A DNA stretch of 47,497 nucleotides. Source: a virus. The DNA is taken from positions 1-47,497 of the IMG/VR virus record IMGVR_UViG_3300009068_000061. One strand, given 5' to 3'. Both the position numbers and the translations under genes were made by a program. The notes below the pieces were generated by a model that ran no database searches, had not been told where the DNA came from, and saw only the letters and a program-made list of their open reading frames with translations. Within the stretch, counting starts at the first letter, position 1, and every line of letters starts with the position of its first letter. Shown piece after piece: positions 28,856 to 36,092 of the stretch.

Positions 28856-29087
28856 CACTATATGAAAACACATTAAGGAACCATTGCAACTCTATGTCCA
28901 CTTGTAAGCGCATCTCTCACAGGCTGTTGCGGTCATTACTTCCTACATAGTCCGTCGCTTTTCCGGGTCCACACAGCCTAAGCTATTGACCCTATTTCAT
29001 GTAGTCTAAGATTGCGTCAGGTGCCCCTGTTGCTCCTTTCTTAAACTACCTAACGGTGTAGGTAACCTAATGTGTTTACATATAGTG
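28856..29087 (-). repeat. Long stem element E5 downstream of the promoters
   Basis: 27-base arms 28856-28882 and 29061-29087 (CACTATATGAAAACACATTA and its near reverse complement) enclose about 180 bases with further hairpins, including CTACC/GTAGG. The right arm also starts a second hairpin, tatagtgcccag with ctgggtacactata (29081-29114), so alternative folds exist. This fills most of the ~500-base gap without genes. Confidence 0.7.
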
Positions 29088-29182
29088 CCCAGAACTTGAT
29101 CTGGGTACACTATACGAAATTGAATTTTTAACGAACTTGCTACACAGTGTCGATGCACTGTGCTGTTTTCTAACTAGTCTCT

Positions 29183-29211
29183 AGTATAACACCAAGTGCA
29201 ATACTGGTCAA
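29183..29211 (-). promoter_or_regulatory. Sigma70 promoter for the main tRNA block, proximal copy
   Basis: TTGACC (29206-29211), 17 bases, TATACT (29183-29188), minus strand. Confidence 0.82.
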
Positions 29212-29277
29212 CTTGTTTTGCAAAGTCCTACAACTTGGAAGGACTTTACAAATCTTGCTGCTTTCTAACTAGTCTCT

Positions 29278-29306
29278 AGTATAACACCATGTGCGATACT
29301 GGTCAA
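29278..29306 (-). promoter_or_regulatory. Sigma70 promoter for the main tRNA block, distal copy
   Basis: TTGACC (29301-29306), 17 bases, TATACT (29278-29283), minus strand. Same sequence context as the proximal copy. Confidence 0.82.
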
Positions 29307-29349
29307 CTTGTTTCTTAATGCCCTTTCAATACAAAGGGACTTTGTTACA

Positions 29350-29423
29350 TGGCAGACGTGCCAGGGCTCGAACCTAGAACGACAGAGTCAAAGTCTGTTG
29401 TGTTACCATTACACCACACGCCT
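29350..29423 (-). tRNA. tRNA-Gln(TTG)
   Basis: Acceptor AGGCGTG/CACGTCT, anticodon ACAGA-CTTTGAC-TCTGT, T-arm CTAGG-TTCGAGC-CCTGG, G73, CCA. Confidence 0.92.
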
Positions 29424-29431
29424 ATAAATTT

Positions 29432-29509
29432 TGGTACCCTTGCTCGGACTCGAACCGAGAGAACTCTTCCTTTTGAGAGAAGCGACTTTGCCAATTTGTC
29501 CACAAGGGT
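29432..29509 (-). tRNA. tRNA-Leu(CAA) with a short variable arm
   Basis: Acceptor ACCCTTG/CAAGGGT, anticodon CTTCT-CTCAAAA-GGAAG, T-arm CTCGG-TTCGAGT-CCGAG, A73, CCA. Only about 6 bases separate anticodon and T stems, where leucine tRNAs normally have a long arm. Confidence 0.87.
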
Positions 29510-29510
29510 G

Positions 29511-30269
29511 TTATTTTTTTCTTTTGTGAAATACCACTGGCTGGAAATCAAATTCACCAGGGCAAAATTCACATTGATCAATGGGTTGATTTCTTGAGTC
29601 TACAAAGTCTGTCAACTGTTGCTCAGTGCAGTCCACACTCAATGGTTGATACTGAGCCAACAACTGTTCTTGCCTTGCATCCATGATTACTGATTGCTGT
29701 GTACAAAACTCTGGCAACACAGCCATCACAGGACACTTGTACAGTTTTCCTTTGAATACAGTGTGACTATGCCTCATGGTGCAGGCTTTGAATGCAGTTA
29801 TCGGATTGCTCTGATGAACAACAAATGCATCACCTTGCGGGATGATTGCAGCCGGAGTAAATTCTGTATTGTCAATAAGGTTGCCCCATTGTCGTTCTAA
29901 TGCAGGTCGCATCTCAGGTCGATGTACACTTATACCCCACCCCACATGGTATTTGCTGTAAGAGTCGAGATCTTTTGCTATTTTTGCATTAGTGCCATTA
30001 CTCTGAATCATGATAGTGGTTTCTGGCCACAATCTGCGAAGATTCACGACCCAAGTTTCTAAACCGGGATGCAAGCTGGGTTCACCACCAATGATCACTA
30101 TCATTGATGCATTAATACGTTGACTCCAGGCTTCAACAGCAGGTGCAGAATCTTCCCATGAGTAGTGACCACGGAAATCGTGATCATTGAACCTATTGCA
30201 GTTGGTGCAGGCCAGGTTGCATTGATTGGTGATGTAGAACTCTATCACTGAGTCTAAGAATACGGACAT
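29511..30269 (-). CDS. Radical SAM protein with C-terminal Cys (SPASM-like) region
   Basis: 252 residues. YITNQCNLACTNCNRFNDHD has the C-x3-C-x2-C cluster motif near residue 17, VIIGGEPSLHPGLE the GGE motif and IMIQSNGTN the next strand. Extra cysteines (ACTMRHS, YKCPVM, CEFCPGEF) near the C-terminus could hold a second Fe-S cluster, as in SPASM/Twitch proteins that modify peptides or help maturation. Its stop lies 1 base from tRNA-Leu(CAA). A CGTAAATA element lies 5 bases before the ATG. Substrate unknown. Confidence 0.85.
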   Translation of the reverse strand: MSVFLDSVIEFYITNQCNLACTNCNRFNDHDFRGHYSWEDSAPAVEAWSQRINASMIVIIGGEPSLHPGLETWVVNLRRLWPETTIMIQSNGTNAKIAKDLDSYSKYHVGWGISVHRPEMRPALERQWGNLIDNTEFTPAAIIPQGDAFVVHQSNPITAFKACTMRHSHTVFKGKLYKCPVMAVLPEFCTQQSVIMDARQEQLLAQYQPLSVDCTEQQLTDFVDSRNQPIDQCEFCPGEFDFQPVVFHKRKK

Positions 30270-30273
30270 TGAT

Positions 30274-30281
30274 TATTTACG
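30274..30281 (-). promoter_or_regulatory. Weak T4-late-like element CGTAAATA
   Basis: CGTAAATA ends 5 bases before the ATG at 30269; a weaker match than the others but in the same position. Confidence 0.35.
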
Positions 30282-30298
30282 CACTATTTTGAATGCGT

Positions 30299-30387
30299 AT
30301 ATTAAAACACACTTACTATCCCCTCGGGTGGCAAAACCCAAAGTTAAACATGTTCTACCATGAAAGACAATGAATGTATTTTAATAT
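30299..30387 (-). repeat. Stem element E6
   Basis: ATATTAAAACACA (30299-30311) pairs with TGTATTTTAATAT (30375-30387), 12 of 13. Encloses 63 bases. The rest of the 30388-30496 gap contains CAGGT/ACCTG and TTATCT/AGATAA hairpins and no gene. Confidence 0.65.
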
Positions 30388-30496
30388 GACAAATTTTTTT
30401 ATCTACAAGAAGATAAGCCATCCTCGTCACCGCCCGTTCGCCCCATGTTTAAAGTGCAGGGCCAGGTCCTCGTTACCTGTTCTTCACACTATACTA

Positions 30497-30871
30497 TTAT
30501 TGCCAAGAATTGGTTTTTAAGTATCGAATTGCGTTAGACAATGTATCTATCTTGTCTTTCGCAAATCCTAACATCAAATTGCAATTATTGCACAATAAGC
30601 CTCTTACTTTACCAGTTGTATGACAATGATCAACTGACAATCCTTTATTAAGAACAGTCTGATGTTGATCACATATCAAACAACACCCATTTTGATGGGC
30701 AAACATTTTGTTATATTCTTCTAATGTGATTCCGTATTTTTTACGATAATCAAGTTTTCTTCCATATATTTTTTGCTTTTTCTTTTCTTCTACTACTTTA
30801 CAGGTGGAACATCGTATGTGATTTTTTCCTGTTTTATTAAATTCTATTCCGCAATCTTTGCATAACTTCAT
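30497..30871 (-). CDS. Endonuclease VII-like HNH protein
   Basis: 124 residues. CKDCGIEF and RCSTCK form an N-terminal zinc pair; then YGITLEEYNKMFAHQNGCCL, ICDQ, the DHCH of SVDHCHTTGKVRG and LLCNNCNLMLGFAKD, the T4 gp49 (recombination endonuclease VII) HNH pattern. gp49 resolves branched DNA, but small proteins of this family are often free-standing homing enzymes. It lies behind an attenuator-like leader, with GAGAG before the ATG. Which role it has cannot be told from sequence. Confidence 0.88.
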   Translation of the reverse strand: MKLCKDCGIEFNKTGKNHIRCSTCKVVEEKKKQKIYGRKLDYRKKYGITLEEYNKMFAHQNGCCLICDQHQTVLNKGLSVDHCHTTGKVRGLLCNNCNLMLGFAKDKIDTLSNAIRYLKTNSWQ

Positions 30872-30885
30872 ATTTGGCTCTCTTT

Positions 30886-30920
30886 AAAAGAAGAAACCCG
30901 GAAGTTGTTAATTTCCGGGT
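30886..30920 (-). terminator. Terminator in the leader of the endonuclease gene
   Basis: ACCCGGAA...TTCCGGGT hairpin (30896-30920) followed on the minus strand by TTCTTCTTTT. It lies 15 bases before the ATG at 30871, in the sense direction of that gene. Confidence 0.82.
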
Positions 30921-31076
30921 CCTTGGATGTTGAGTATGCTATTTTGTTATACTCGGTCTCCTTGGACCCAGGCCCCGCGATCATAATTCATCTCAATCGC
31001 AAACCACAAGGCGGGGCAGGTGCCCTGACTTGGTGTCAGTGATTTGAGTGTTAAATGATGTATCGAGTGTGTCATA
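30888..31076 (-). ncRNA. Structured leader or small RNA ending in a terminator
   Basis: From the promoter at 31083-31111 about 190 bases fold into successive hairpins: CTGAC/GTCAG, GGGC/GCCC, GCCCCGC/GCGGGGC with inner GCGAT/ATCGC, and GGGTCC/GGACCC with inner GAGTAT/ATACTC. The 3' GGACCC strand also contributes to the terminator, so the last two structures exclude each other, as in attenuators and riboswitches. It may control the endonuclease gene or be a stand-alone RNA. No known class was recognised. Confidence 0.6.
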
Positions 31077-31082
31077 GCATGT

Positions 31083-31111
31083 ATTGTATATGTTTATTTA
31101 TACCTTGTCAA
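31083..31111 (-). promoter_or_regulatory. Sigma70 promoter with an embedded late-like element
   Basis: TTGACA (31106-31111), 17 bases, TACAAT (31083-31088). The spacer contains TATAAATA, so the site could serve both early and late. Confidence 0.75.
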
Positions 31112-31163
31112 CCTCTAAGATTGATTTTTTTACAGTATTTTGGCAAAAAAGTTAAAGATATTT

Positions 31164-31379
31164 TTATTGTGACTGTGCAGATTCCAACGCATCAGCAGCT
31201 TCTTCCAATAGGTCTGCAATACGGTCAGGGGCACCTTCCTGTACACTTTTACGTGAAGTGATCTGTCGACGGATCTCTGCTCGCTTGCGCAAACGGAACA
31301 CTAGACTTTGTTCACTCACAGGCAAATGACTTTCGTCCTTGGCCATCAGTTCCTCAAAGCGGTCAAATTCTTCGTTCAT
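31164..31379 (-). CDS. Small hypothetical protein
   Basis: 71 residues from the ATG at 31379, which overlaps the RNA ligase stop as ATGA. An earlier codon lies inside the ligase. Charged helices (MNEEFDRFEELMAKDESHLP, RKRAEIRRQITSRK). Translationally coupled to the ligase; function unknown. Confidence 0.72.
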   Translation of the reverse strand: MNEEFDRFEELMAKDESHLPVSEQSLVFRLRKRAEIRRQITSRKSVQEGAPDRIADLLEEAADALESAQSQ

Positions 31380-32266
31380 ACCATCTCCAAATAGTCTCGC
31401 ACCCATGCCAGGCGTGCTTGTTCATCCATAAGGGTATACAGCTCTATGTTAGCACGAATATGTGATAAGAGTCCGTAATATTCCTCGTCAATTTGTTCCC
31501 GGAATTCTTGTGTCATCAACTTGTCAGTACGAGGGTTACGTGCCACCCACTTTGCAGTTAGGTAGTATGGGCTTTTGATCTTGGCACTCACTAGATAGTC
31601 ATCTGTATAAAATACAAAACCTTCATGCCGAACAGTTTTCACTTCCTGCACTAGTTCGCCCAGAGTACAACGCTTCCATTCTACCACGTGGTCTGACAAT
31701 GCATATTGGTGATACAGGCTGAGTCCATCGTTTTCGCTACGGCTTTCCCAAGTCTTTTTACGATAGCCCAGCAAGTACAGTCCTGGCTTTTCTACAATGA
31801 TGTGTGGATCATTTGCATGCACACACTCAAACATAAAAGTCAAGTCAGGGAAGCCACTCACATACCGTTCAAAGGTGCCGCGACGCCGGTCAATGAAGGA
31901 GTTGGCCATGTCTACAAAGTCACCGGATGTGGATCCAGTTGTACTCACCAGCAACCCGCCGTTGTGCCATGTCACTGCAACCATAAATCCATTGACCTTA
32001 CGAAAGCATTCTACCACAGTATCTTCACTCAGCACAGGAGCCTTGGCTTCTACACCGTAGTTGTAGATCTTTGTGAATGGCCGTGACACCACATTGAAGT
32101 CCTCATCCACGATGGTACCGCGACATTCTTCCAAAAAATCATTCCACAAGTTGTCGTAGAACACAGCCTTACGATACTTGAGAACGTAGATACCATCGCC
32201 GGCAGGCTTCATACTAACCAACTTTGGGTTGGCTAGCACAAACTCCTTCAATAGTTCTTTGTTCAT
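31376..32266 (-). CDS. RNA ligase (T4 Rnl1-like nucleotidyltransferase)
   Basis: 296 residues. The nucleotidyl lysine motif is KVNGFMVAV (KxxG), preceded by ECRGTIVDEDFNVVSRPF and IYNYGVEA and followed by FMFECVHANDPHII (motif III), VRHEGFVFYT (motif IV) and SAKIKSPYY (motif V). The arrangement is that of phage RNA ligases that seal broken RNAs through an adenylylated lysine. With the kinase at 39564-40028 and a second ligase, it suggests repair of tRNAs cut by host nucleases. It lies beside the HD hydrolase gene. Confidence 0.9.
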   Translation of the reverse strand: MNKELLKEFVLANPKLVSMKPAGDGIYVLKYRKAVFYDNLWNDFLEECRGTIVDEDFNVVSRPFTKIYNYGVEAKAPVLSEDTVVECFRKVNGFMVAVTWHNGGLLVSTTGSTSGDFVDMANSFIDRRRGTFERYVSGFPDLTFMFECVHANDPHIIVEKPGLYLLGYRKKTWESRSENDGLSLYHQYALSDHVVEWKRCTLGELVQEVKTVRHEGFVFYTDDYLVSAKIKSPYYLTAKWVARNPRTDKLMTQEFREQIDEEYYGLLSHIRANIELYTLMDEQARLAWVRDYLEMV

Positions 32267-32267
32267 T

Positions 32268-32774
32268 TCACGCTCCTACAATGCTGCGGGCACGAGCCAT
32301 CAATGCGGCGTCACCGCGGGTCAATACTTCCAACAACATGCGCTTTTCTTCCAAATAGATCTTGGCGAAAGCAGGGTCATGTGCCATGATGCTGCGGCTG
32401 TTAGCGATCAAGTCAGCCAACTTCACAGTTTGTGCAGCAGCAGGGGCCATTGCAATATGCTCACGGTCCCGGGCCTTGCGAACAGCTCTGTTGCCATCTT
32501 CGGGGCAGCTGACATCAGTCAACCAGCTGACCAAAGACGCAACTTCATGTCCAAATTCACGGGTGATATCTTCTATGGTCAAACCAGTGTCTTCCACTGT
32601 GTCGTGCAAGTATGCAGCAGCCACCATCACGTCGGTGTGAGGCACAGTTGCAACAATACCTGCAACTTCTGTAGGATGCACAATGTACGGCTCAAAGGTG
32701 TACTTGCGCACTTGTCCAACCGCAGCGTGGGCAGCGGTGGCAAATACTCGGGCTCTTTCTACCATTGTCATCAT
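32268..32774 (-). CDS. HD-domain hydrolase of the SpoT/MESH1 type
   Basis: 168 residues. ARVFATAAHAAVGQVRK, YIVHPTEVAGIV, AAAYLHDTVEDTGLT (HD-x3-ED) and TVKLADLIANSR are the ordered metal-binding motifs of (p)ppGpp 3'-pyrophosphohydrolases. No synthetase domain is present, so the protein would only degrade the alarmone, like MESH1 or small alarmone hydrolases. GGAGTAT precedes the ATG and a consensus promoter lies upstream. Removing ppGpp would keep host transcription and translation active during infection. Confidence 0.92.
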   Translation of the reverse strand: MMTMVERARVFATAAHAAVGQVRKYTFEPYIVHPTEVAGIVATVPHTDVMVAAAYLHDTVEDTGLTIEDITREFGHEVASLVSWLTDVSCPEDGNRAVRKARDREHIAMAPAAAQTVKLADLIANSRSIMAHDPAFAKIYLEEKRMLLEVLTRGDAALMARARSIVGA

Positions 32775-32800
32775 ATACTCCAGTGTCTGTTTATGTGTTT

Positions 32801-32829
32801 ATTATAGCAGAACGGGCAATTCCGGTCAA
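32801..32829 (-). promoter_or_regulatory. Sigma70 promoter for the HD hydrolase gene
   Basis: TTGACC (32824-32829), 17 bases, TATAAT (32801-32806). Leader about 20 bases. Confidence 0.87.
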
Positions 32830-32845
32830 CCGGGTTGCATTACAA

Positions 32846-33898
32846 TTAAGTTTGAAATATAAACTCTTGAGATAAAATTCCACCTCTGCGGAGATTGATT
32901 AAAATTTCATCCCAGTTGGATTTAAACGCCCAGTTTTCAAAAGAACTTGGACGTTGATTTAGTCCATAAAATATTAATGTGTGTAGTTCGTCGGAAAAAT
33001 CACCGGTTGCATACCAAAATTTATCAGCAGTAGGATATGTTTTTTGTGGCTGGTGGGTTTTCTTGGGCATAAGAATTGCTCCGGCAGGATATGTCAAAGT
33101 TTGAAACAAAGACAACATATTTTTTTGTTCTCTACCAGTAATAGTCTCTTTGAATTTTTTTGGAAAGTATCCTAGTGACTCAAACTTTGGTACGAGTTCT
33201 GACAGATATGCATTTAGAACAGCGGATCCTGAACCAGTACAAATCGATTCTGGAGTATCCATGATTTGATTAAATGCTCTATCAATGTATAAAAATTTCC
33301 AACATTGTTGATCATCATCAAACCATATGTTAGGCTGTTGAAATCCAAACAAATCAAACTGATTTACATCATCCAATATGGGATAACATTGATTGTATTC
33401 ATAAATGCCTTTCATCATGCCCGGCTCTACATAGCAAAAATGCATGAACTTCTTGTGCCACTCAGAGTCAGAGTAAAACCAATTAAAATAATTGTTGTTG
33501 CAATTGATTACTGTTAACTTAGTTGATGCAAATTTTTCTTTGTAGTTTTGTGCAATTGGAATAGCACATCGATCAACTTCGGCCAAATTACAAAACACAA
33601 CCAGTGGATCAGTTGGAGTATATCGAATCATCACAATTTCGTCAAACACAATGTTGTATTTGTAGGCAGTATCAAGAACTATACGCGAGTCTGGCCCGCC
33701 CGAAAACCAAAAACGCAGATACGAATGTTGATCTCTAAGTTGAATCAAATGATCTCTAATTGCGTGTTCAAAACTAATAGCTGGATTGATTGAGAATTTG
33801 TAATTGTCAAACCCGTTGCCCAATACAAATTTATAATCAGTAGTATAGTCTATATCCCATTGGGAATATACAATTTTTGTATCATTGACGTAGTGCAT
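32846..33898 (-). CDS. PP-loop ATP-pyrophosphatase-like protein (asparagine-synthase-like)
   Basis: 350 residues. LRFWFSGGPDSRIVLDTAYK is the SGGxDS PP-loop that binds ATP in asparagine synthases, tRNA thiolases and related amidases. There is no glutaminase domain. The remainder is aromatic-rich with no recognised domain. The ATG overlaps the TctC stop as TAATG, so it is coupled to the transporter genes. Substrate unknown. Confidence 0.78.
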   Translation of the reverse strand: MHYVNDTKIVYSQWDIDYTTDYKFVLGNGFDNYKFSINPAISFEHAIRDHLIQLRDQHSYLRFWFSGGPDSRIVLDTAYKYNIVFDEIVMIRYTPTDPLVVFCNLAEVDRCAIPIAQNYKEKFASTKLTVINCNNNYFNWFYSDSEWHKKFMHFCYVEPGMMKGIYEYNQCYPILDDVNQFDLFGFQQPNIWFDDDQQCWKFLYIDRAFNQIMDTPESICTGSGSAVLNAYLSELVPKFESLGYFPKKFKETITGREQKNMLSLFQTLTYPAGAILMPKKTHQPQKTYPTADKFWYATGDFSDELHTLIFYGLNQRPSSFENWAFKSNWDEILINLRRGGILSQEFIFQT

Positions 33899-34761
33899 TA
33901 TTTTTTGATTGATTTCAACAAAAAGTTAACTTGTTCGTCGGTTGATGCTGTAGACATTTTTGTAAAAAACTGTCTGGTCTTGAAATAATCTTGAAGCGGT
34001 TGAGTTTGCAACAAACGAGCCATATCAGACCGTAGTTCAGTTTGAAGATTGGCAGGAATATTTTTGGAAGAAGCATAAACCATCATGTAATAATTCATTA
34101 CACTTTGATTGATCTCTCCCAATGGGCGTGTGCTCAGTAACTCGGTTGGACCAGTATTGTGAGTACATACAGCTTGACCATTGCGTTCAATGACCTTGCC
34201 CGACGTTCCTAACACATACTCAGTTTCTTGTGCAGCAGCAGCACGAATCTGTGCCCCACTACCGCTGTAGATTACAGTTTTGACTGTGCCAGGGCTGGCA
34301 GCTTTGATAGCATCAGTGACCCAATTCAAAGTGCTTGGGAATGACTGTACACTAATACGATATGTACCGGGCGTGGTAAAAATAGCATCAGGTGCAGTCT
34401 TACCAACAGCACAAAGATAATCGGGTGCATAATACCAAATTGATATCATATTTTGTGCAGTAGGCGGCACAAGATAGCATTCATGATCAAGAGGCAACAA
34501 ATGGTCTCTATTAGACCACACTGCTATTGTTGGTTTTTTGGTATTTTTAAGATCCTGTGCCATAGCTGCACAATTGCCATTGTACAACACAATCGATGTA
34601 TCCCATCCCAGTTGTTTAAGGCCGGGGGTTAGTAGTTCGGCAATATTTTGATCATTTGAACCGCCACCCCAGGGGATTAAAAATGTAAATGTTTTGTCAG
34701 CTGCGGACGCACCGGCAGCGATAACCATTGCAGTTACGAGAGTTAATAGTTGTTTAATCAT
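33898..34761 (-). CDS. TctC-like periplasmic solute receptor
   Basis: 287 residues with a clear signal peptide (MIKQLLTLVTAMVIAAGASA, cleavage near ASA-AD). TFLIPWGGGSNDQNIAELLT is the conserved receptor loop of tripartite tricarboxylate transporters, and GSGAQIRAAAAQETEYVLG is the second ligand loop. The family binds citrate and other small carboxylates for the TctA membrane protein encoded directly upstream. A GGAT ribosome site and a possible TAGACT-N17-TATAAT promoter inside the end of tctA precede it. Confidence 0.88.
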   Translation of the reverse strand: MIKQLLTLVTAMVIAAGASAADKTFTFLIPWGGGSNDQNIAELLTPGLKQLGWDTSIVLYNGNCAAMAQDLKNTKKPTIAVWSNRDHLLPLDHECYLVPPTAQNMISIWYYAPDYLCAVGKTAPDAIFTTPGTYRISVQSFPSTLNWVTDAIKAASPGTVKTVIYSGSGAQIRAAAAQETEYVLGTSGKVIERNGQAVCTHNTGPTELLSTRPLGEINQSVMNYYMMVYASSKNIPANLQTELRSDMARLLQTQPLQDYFKTRQFFTKMSTASTDEQVNFLLKSIKK

Positions 34762-34781
34762 AGAGTATCCTTTCTAGTTAA

Positions 34782-36086
34782 TTATAAAACATATAGCTGT
34801 AAAAGTCTATATGCAGTTGGCCAAAAATACGGACCCAGCATCCATACAAAAATCATTGGAACTGGATCAATTTTTTTCTTGTACAAAAAATATCCCACCA
34901 CAGTGGAAATTGCAAAAACAATCATGTAAAAGACTGAGCGGTCTGAGTCCATGCCCAAATACCAAACATCACATGCTATCAATGCAAAAATAAAATAAAA
35001 TACATATTGGTAATATCTGGCAAACCAGTTGATCATTTGAACAATATAATGCACACAAAATGCAAGACATGCCACTACTCCAACTGATATACCCACGGCC
35101 ATTTTCAAATAAGTATCCGCATTGAGTTGGTTAATCGACCAACCGCGATCGGTCAGCAAATTGACCACTATGGCCTCACTTGGTTGTATTGCCACACCAA
35201 ATACCAATAATGGAAACAGCACAGATATCACAGCCGCATTGTCGGCTGCTTCCGCTGAACTTATTCTTGTCAATGCAGTGCTAGATTTGATCTTGGATTC
35301 AACAAAATGTGCAGTAGCAGCACTTACTGTTACTCCAATCAACGGCAACAGTCCTGTTAAAAATCCAATAATAGTACCTCGGGCCATCACTGCGGCTGGT
35401 ACCAATTGTACAGGTTGACTGGTATCAATTTTGTTGTGATCTACTGGACTTGCATTGGACATATCTGCCATGGCAGCAAACAACATAGGGATGGCATACA
35501 TGCCTAACAGTATAGGAAGGAAAGGCAAGCCATTGACCAAAAATTCTACCCCCATGGTCAGGATAGATTTACCTAAAAACTGGTTGTATCCAATCAAGCT
35601 ACCTACTAGCCCAATCACACACAATAGTAAATTTGTTTTGAATTTATTTCCAGACCAAGCCAGCGCAGAAACTGCTACCACGACTATAATGACAAAGAAT
35701 ACATCTGTGCGAAGAAAATATCGAAATTCAGTACCAAACTGAATTAACAAGCTCAGCATTGCTACAGATGCTAACGTGGCAACAGCACTAGCCTGTCCAG
35801 TCCTATACAATGCAGTCCATAACAAGTCGGAGTTGATGATTTCTTGTCGTTCTTTAAGAACTGGAATGGCCGTGACATCACCAGCAAGGCCAAGCCACAG
35901 CCCAACTACACTTGAGCTAAACTGCCCGCAAGTGATCATGGTAGCATAAAATGCAATCAAAGTGTTGAATTCTAAATGTGCCACAAATGGATATAGCATG
36001 ATCATCATCACGCTGTCTCCTATTGCTGGCAACATTCCTACCAAGAGTCCTATTGGGATTGCAAGAAATATTATAAAAAATTCCAT
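34782..36086 (-). CDS. TctA-like large membrane subunit of a tripartite carboxylate transporter
   Basis: 434 residues with about ten hydrophobic segments. IPIGLLVGMLPAIGDSVMMI and FYATMITCGQFSSSVVGLWL correspond to the conserved TctA N-terminal motifs (GxxPGxG, then a G-S-rich second segment), and GFLTGLLPLIGVTVSAATAH to the second half. It is shorter than typical TctA (about 500 aa). No TctB-type four-helix subunit is nearby. It lies in an operon with the TctC-like receptor. Confidence 0.87.
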   Translation of the reverse strand: MEFFIIFLAIPIGLLVGMLPAIGDSVMMIMLYPFVAHLEFNTLIAFYATMITCGQFSSSVVGLWLGLAGDVTAIPVLKERQEIINSDLLWTALYRTGQASAVATLASVAMLSLLIQFGTEFRYFLRTDVFFVIIVVVAVSALAWSGNKFKTNLLLCVIGLVGSLIGYNQFLGKSILTMGVEFLVNGLPFLPILLGMYAIPMLFAAMADMSNASPVDHNKIDTSQPVQLVPAAVMARGTIIGFLTGLLPLIGVTVSAATAHFVESKIKSSTALTRISSAEAADNAAVISVLFPLLVFGVAIQPSEAIVVNLLTDRGWSINQLNADTYLKMAVGISVGVVACLAFCVHYIVQMINWFARYYQYVFYFIFALIACDVWYLGMDSDRSVFYMIVFAISTVVGYFLYKKKIDPVPMIFVWMLGPYFWPTAYRLLQLYVL

Positions 36087-36092
36087 GACAAT

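Larger units (their letters stand above)
29161..29313 (-). repeat. Tandem 57-bp promoter-bearing repeat
   Basis: 29161-29218 and 29256-29313 are near-identical, offset by 95 bases, each holding a complete sigma70 promoter. An AAAGTCC/GGACTTT hairpin (29222-29247) lies between them. Confidence 0.85.

Noticed and set aside
28107-29349. GOLLD or another giant non-coding RNA near phage tRNAs
   Set aside because: Location fits, but no specific GOLLD motif could be recognised and the longest gap is too short for the ~800-base class. An Infernal search would decide.
25589-30387. Inverted repeats read as MITE-like mobile elements
   Set aside because: No target-site duplications, arms overlap mature tRNA ends, and interiors are unrelated. 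RNA stems are a better explanation.
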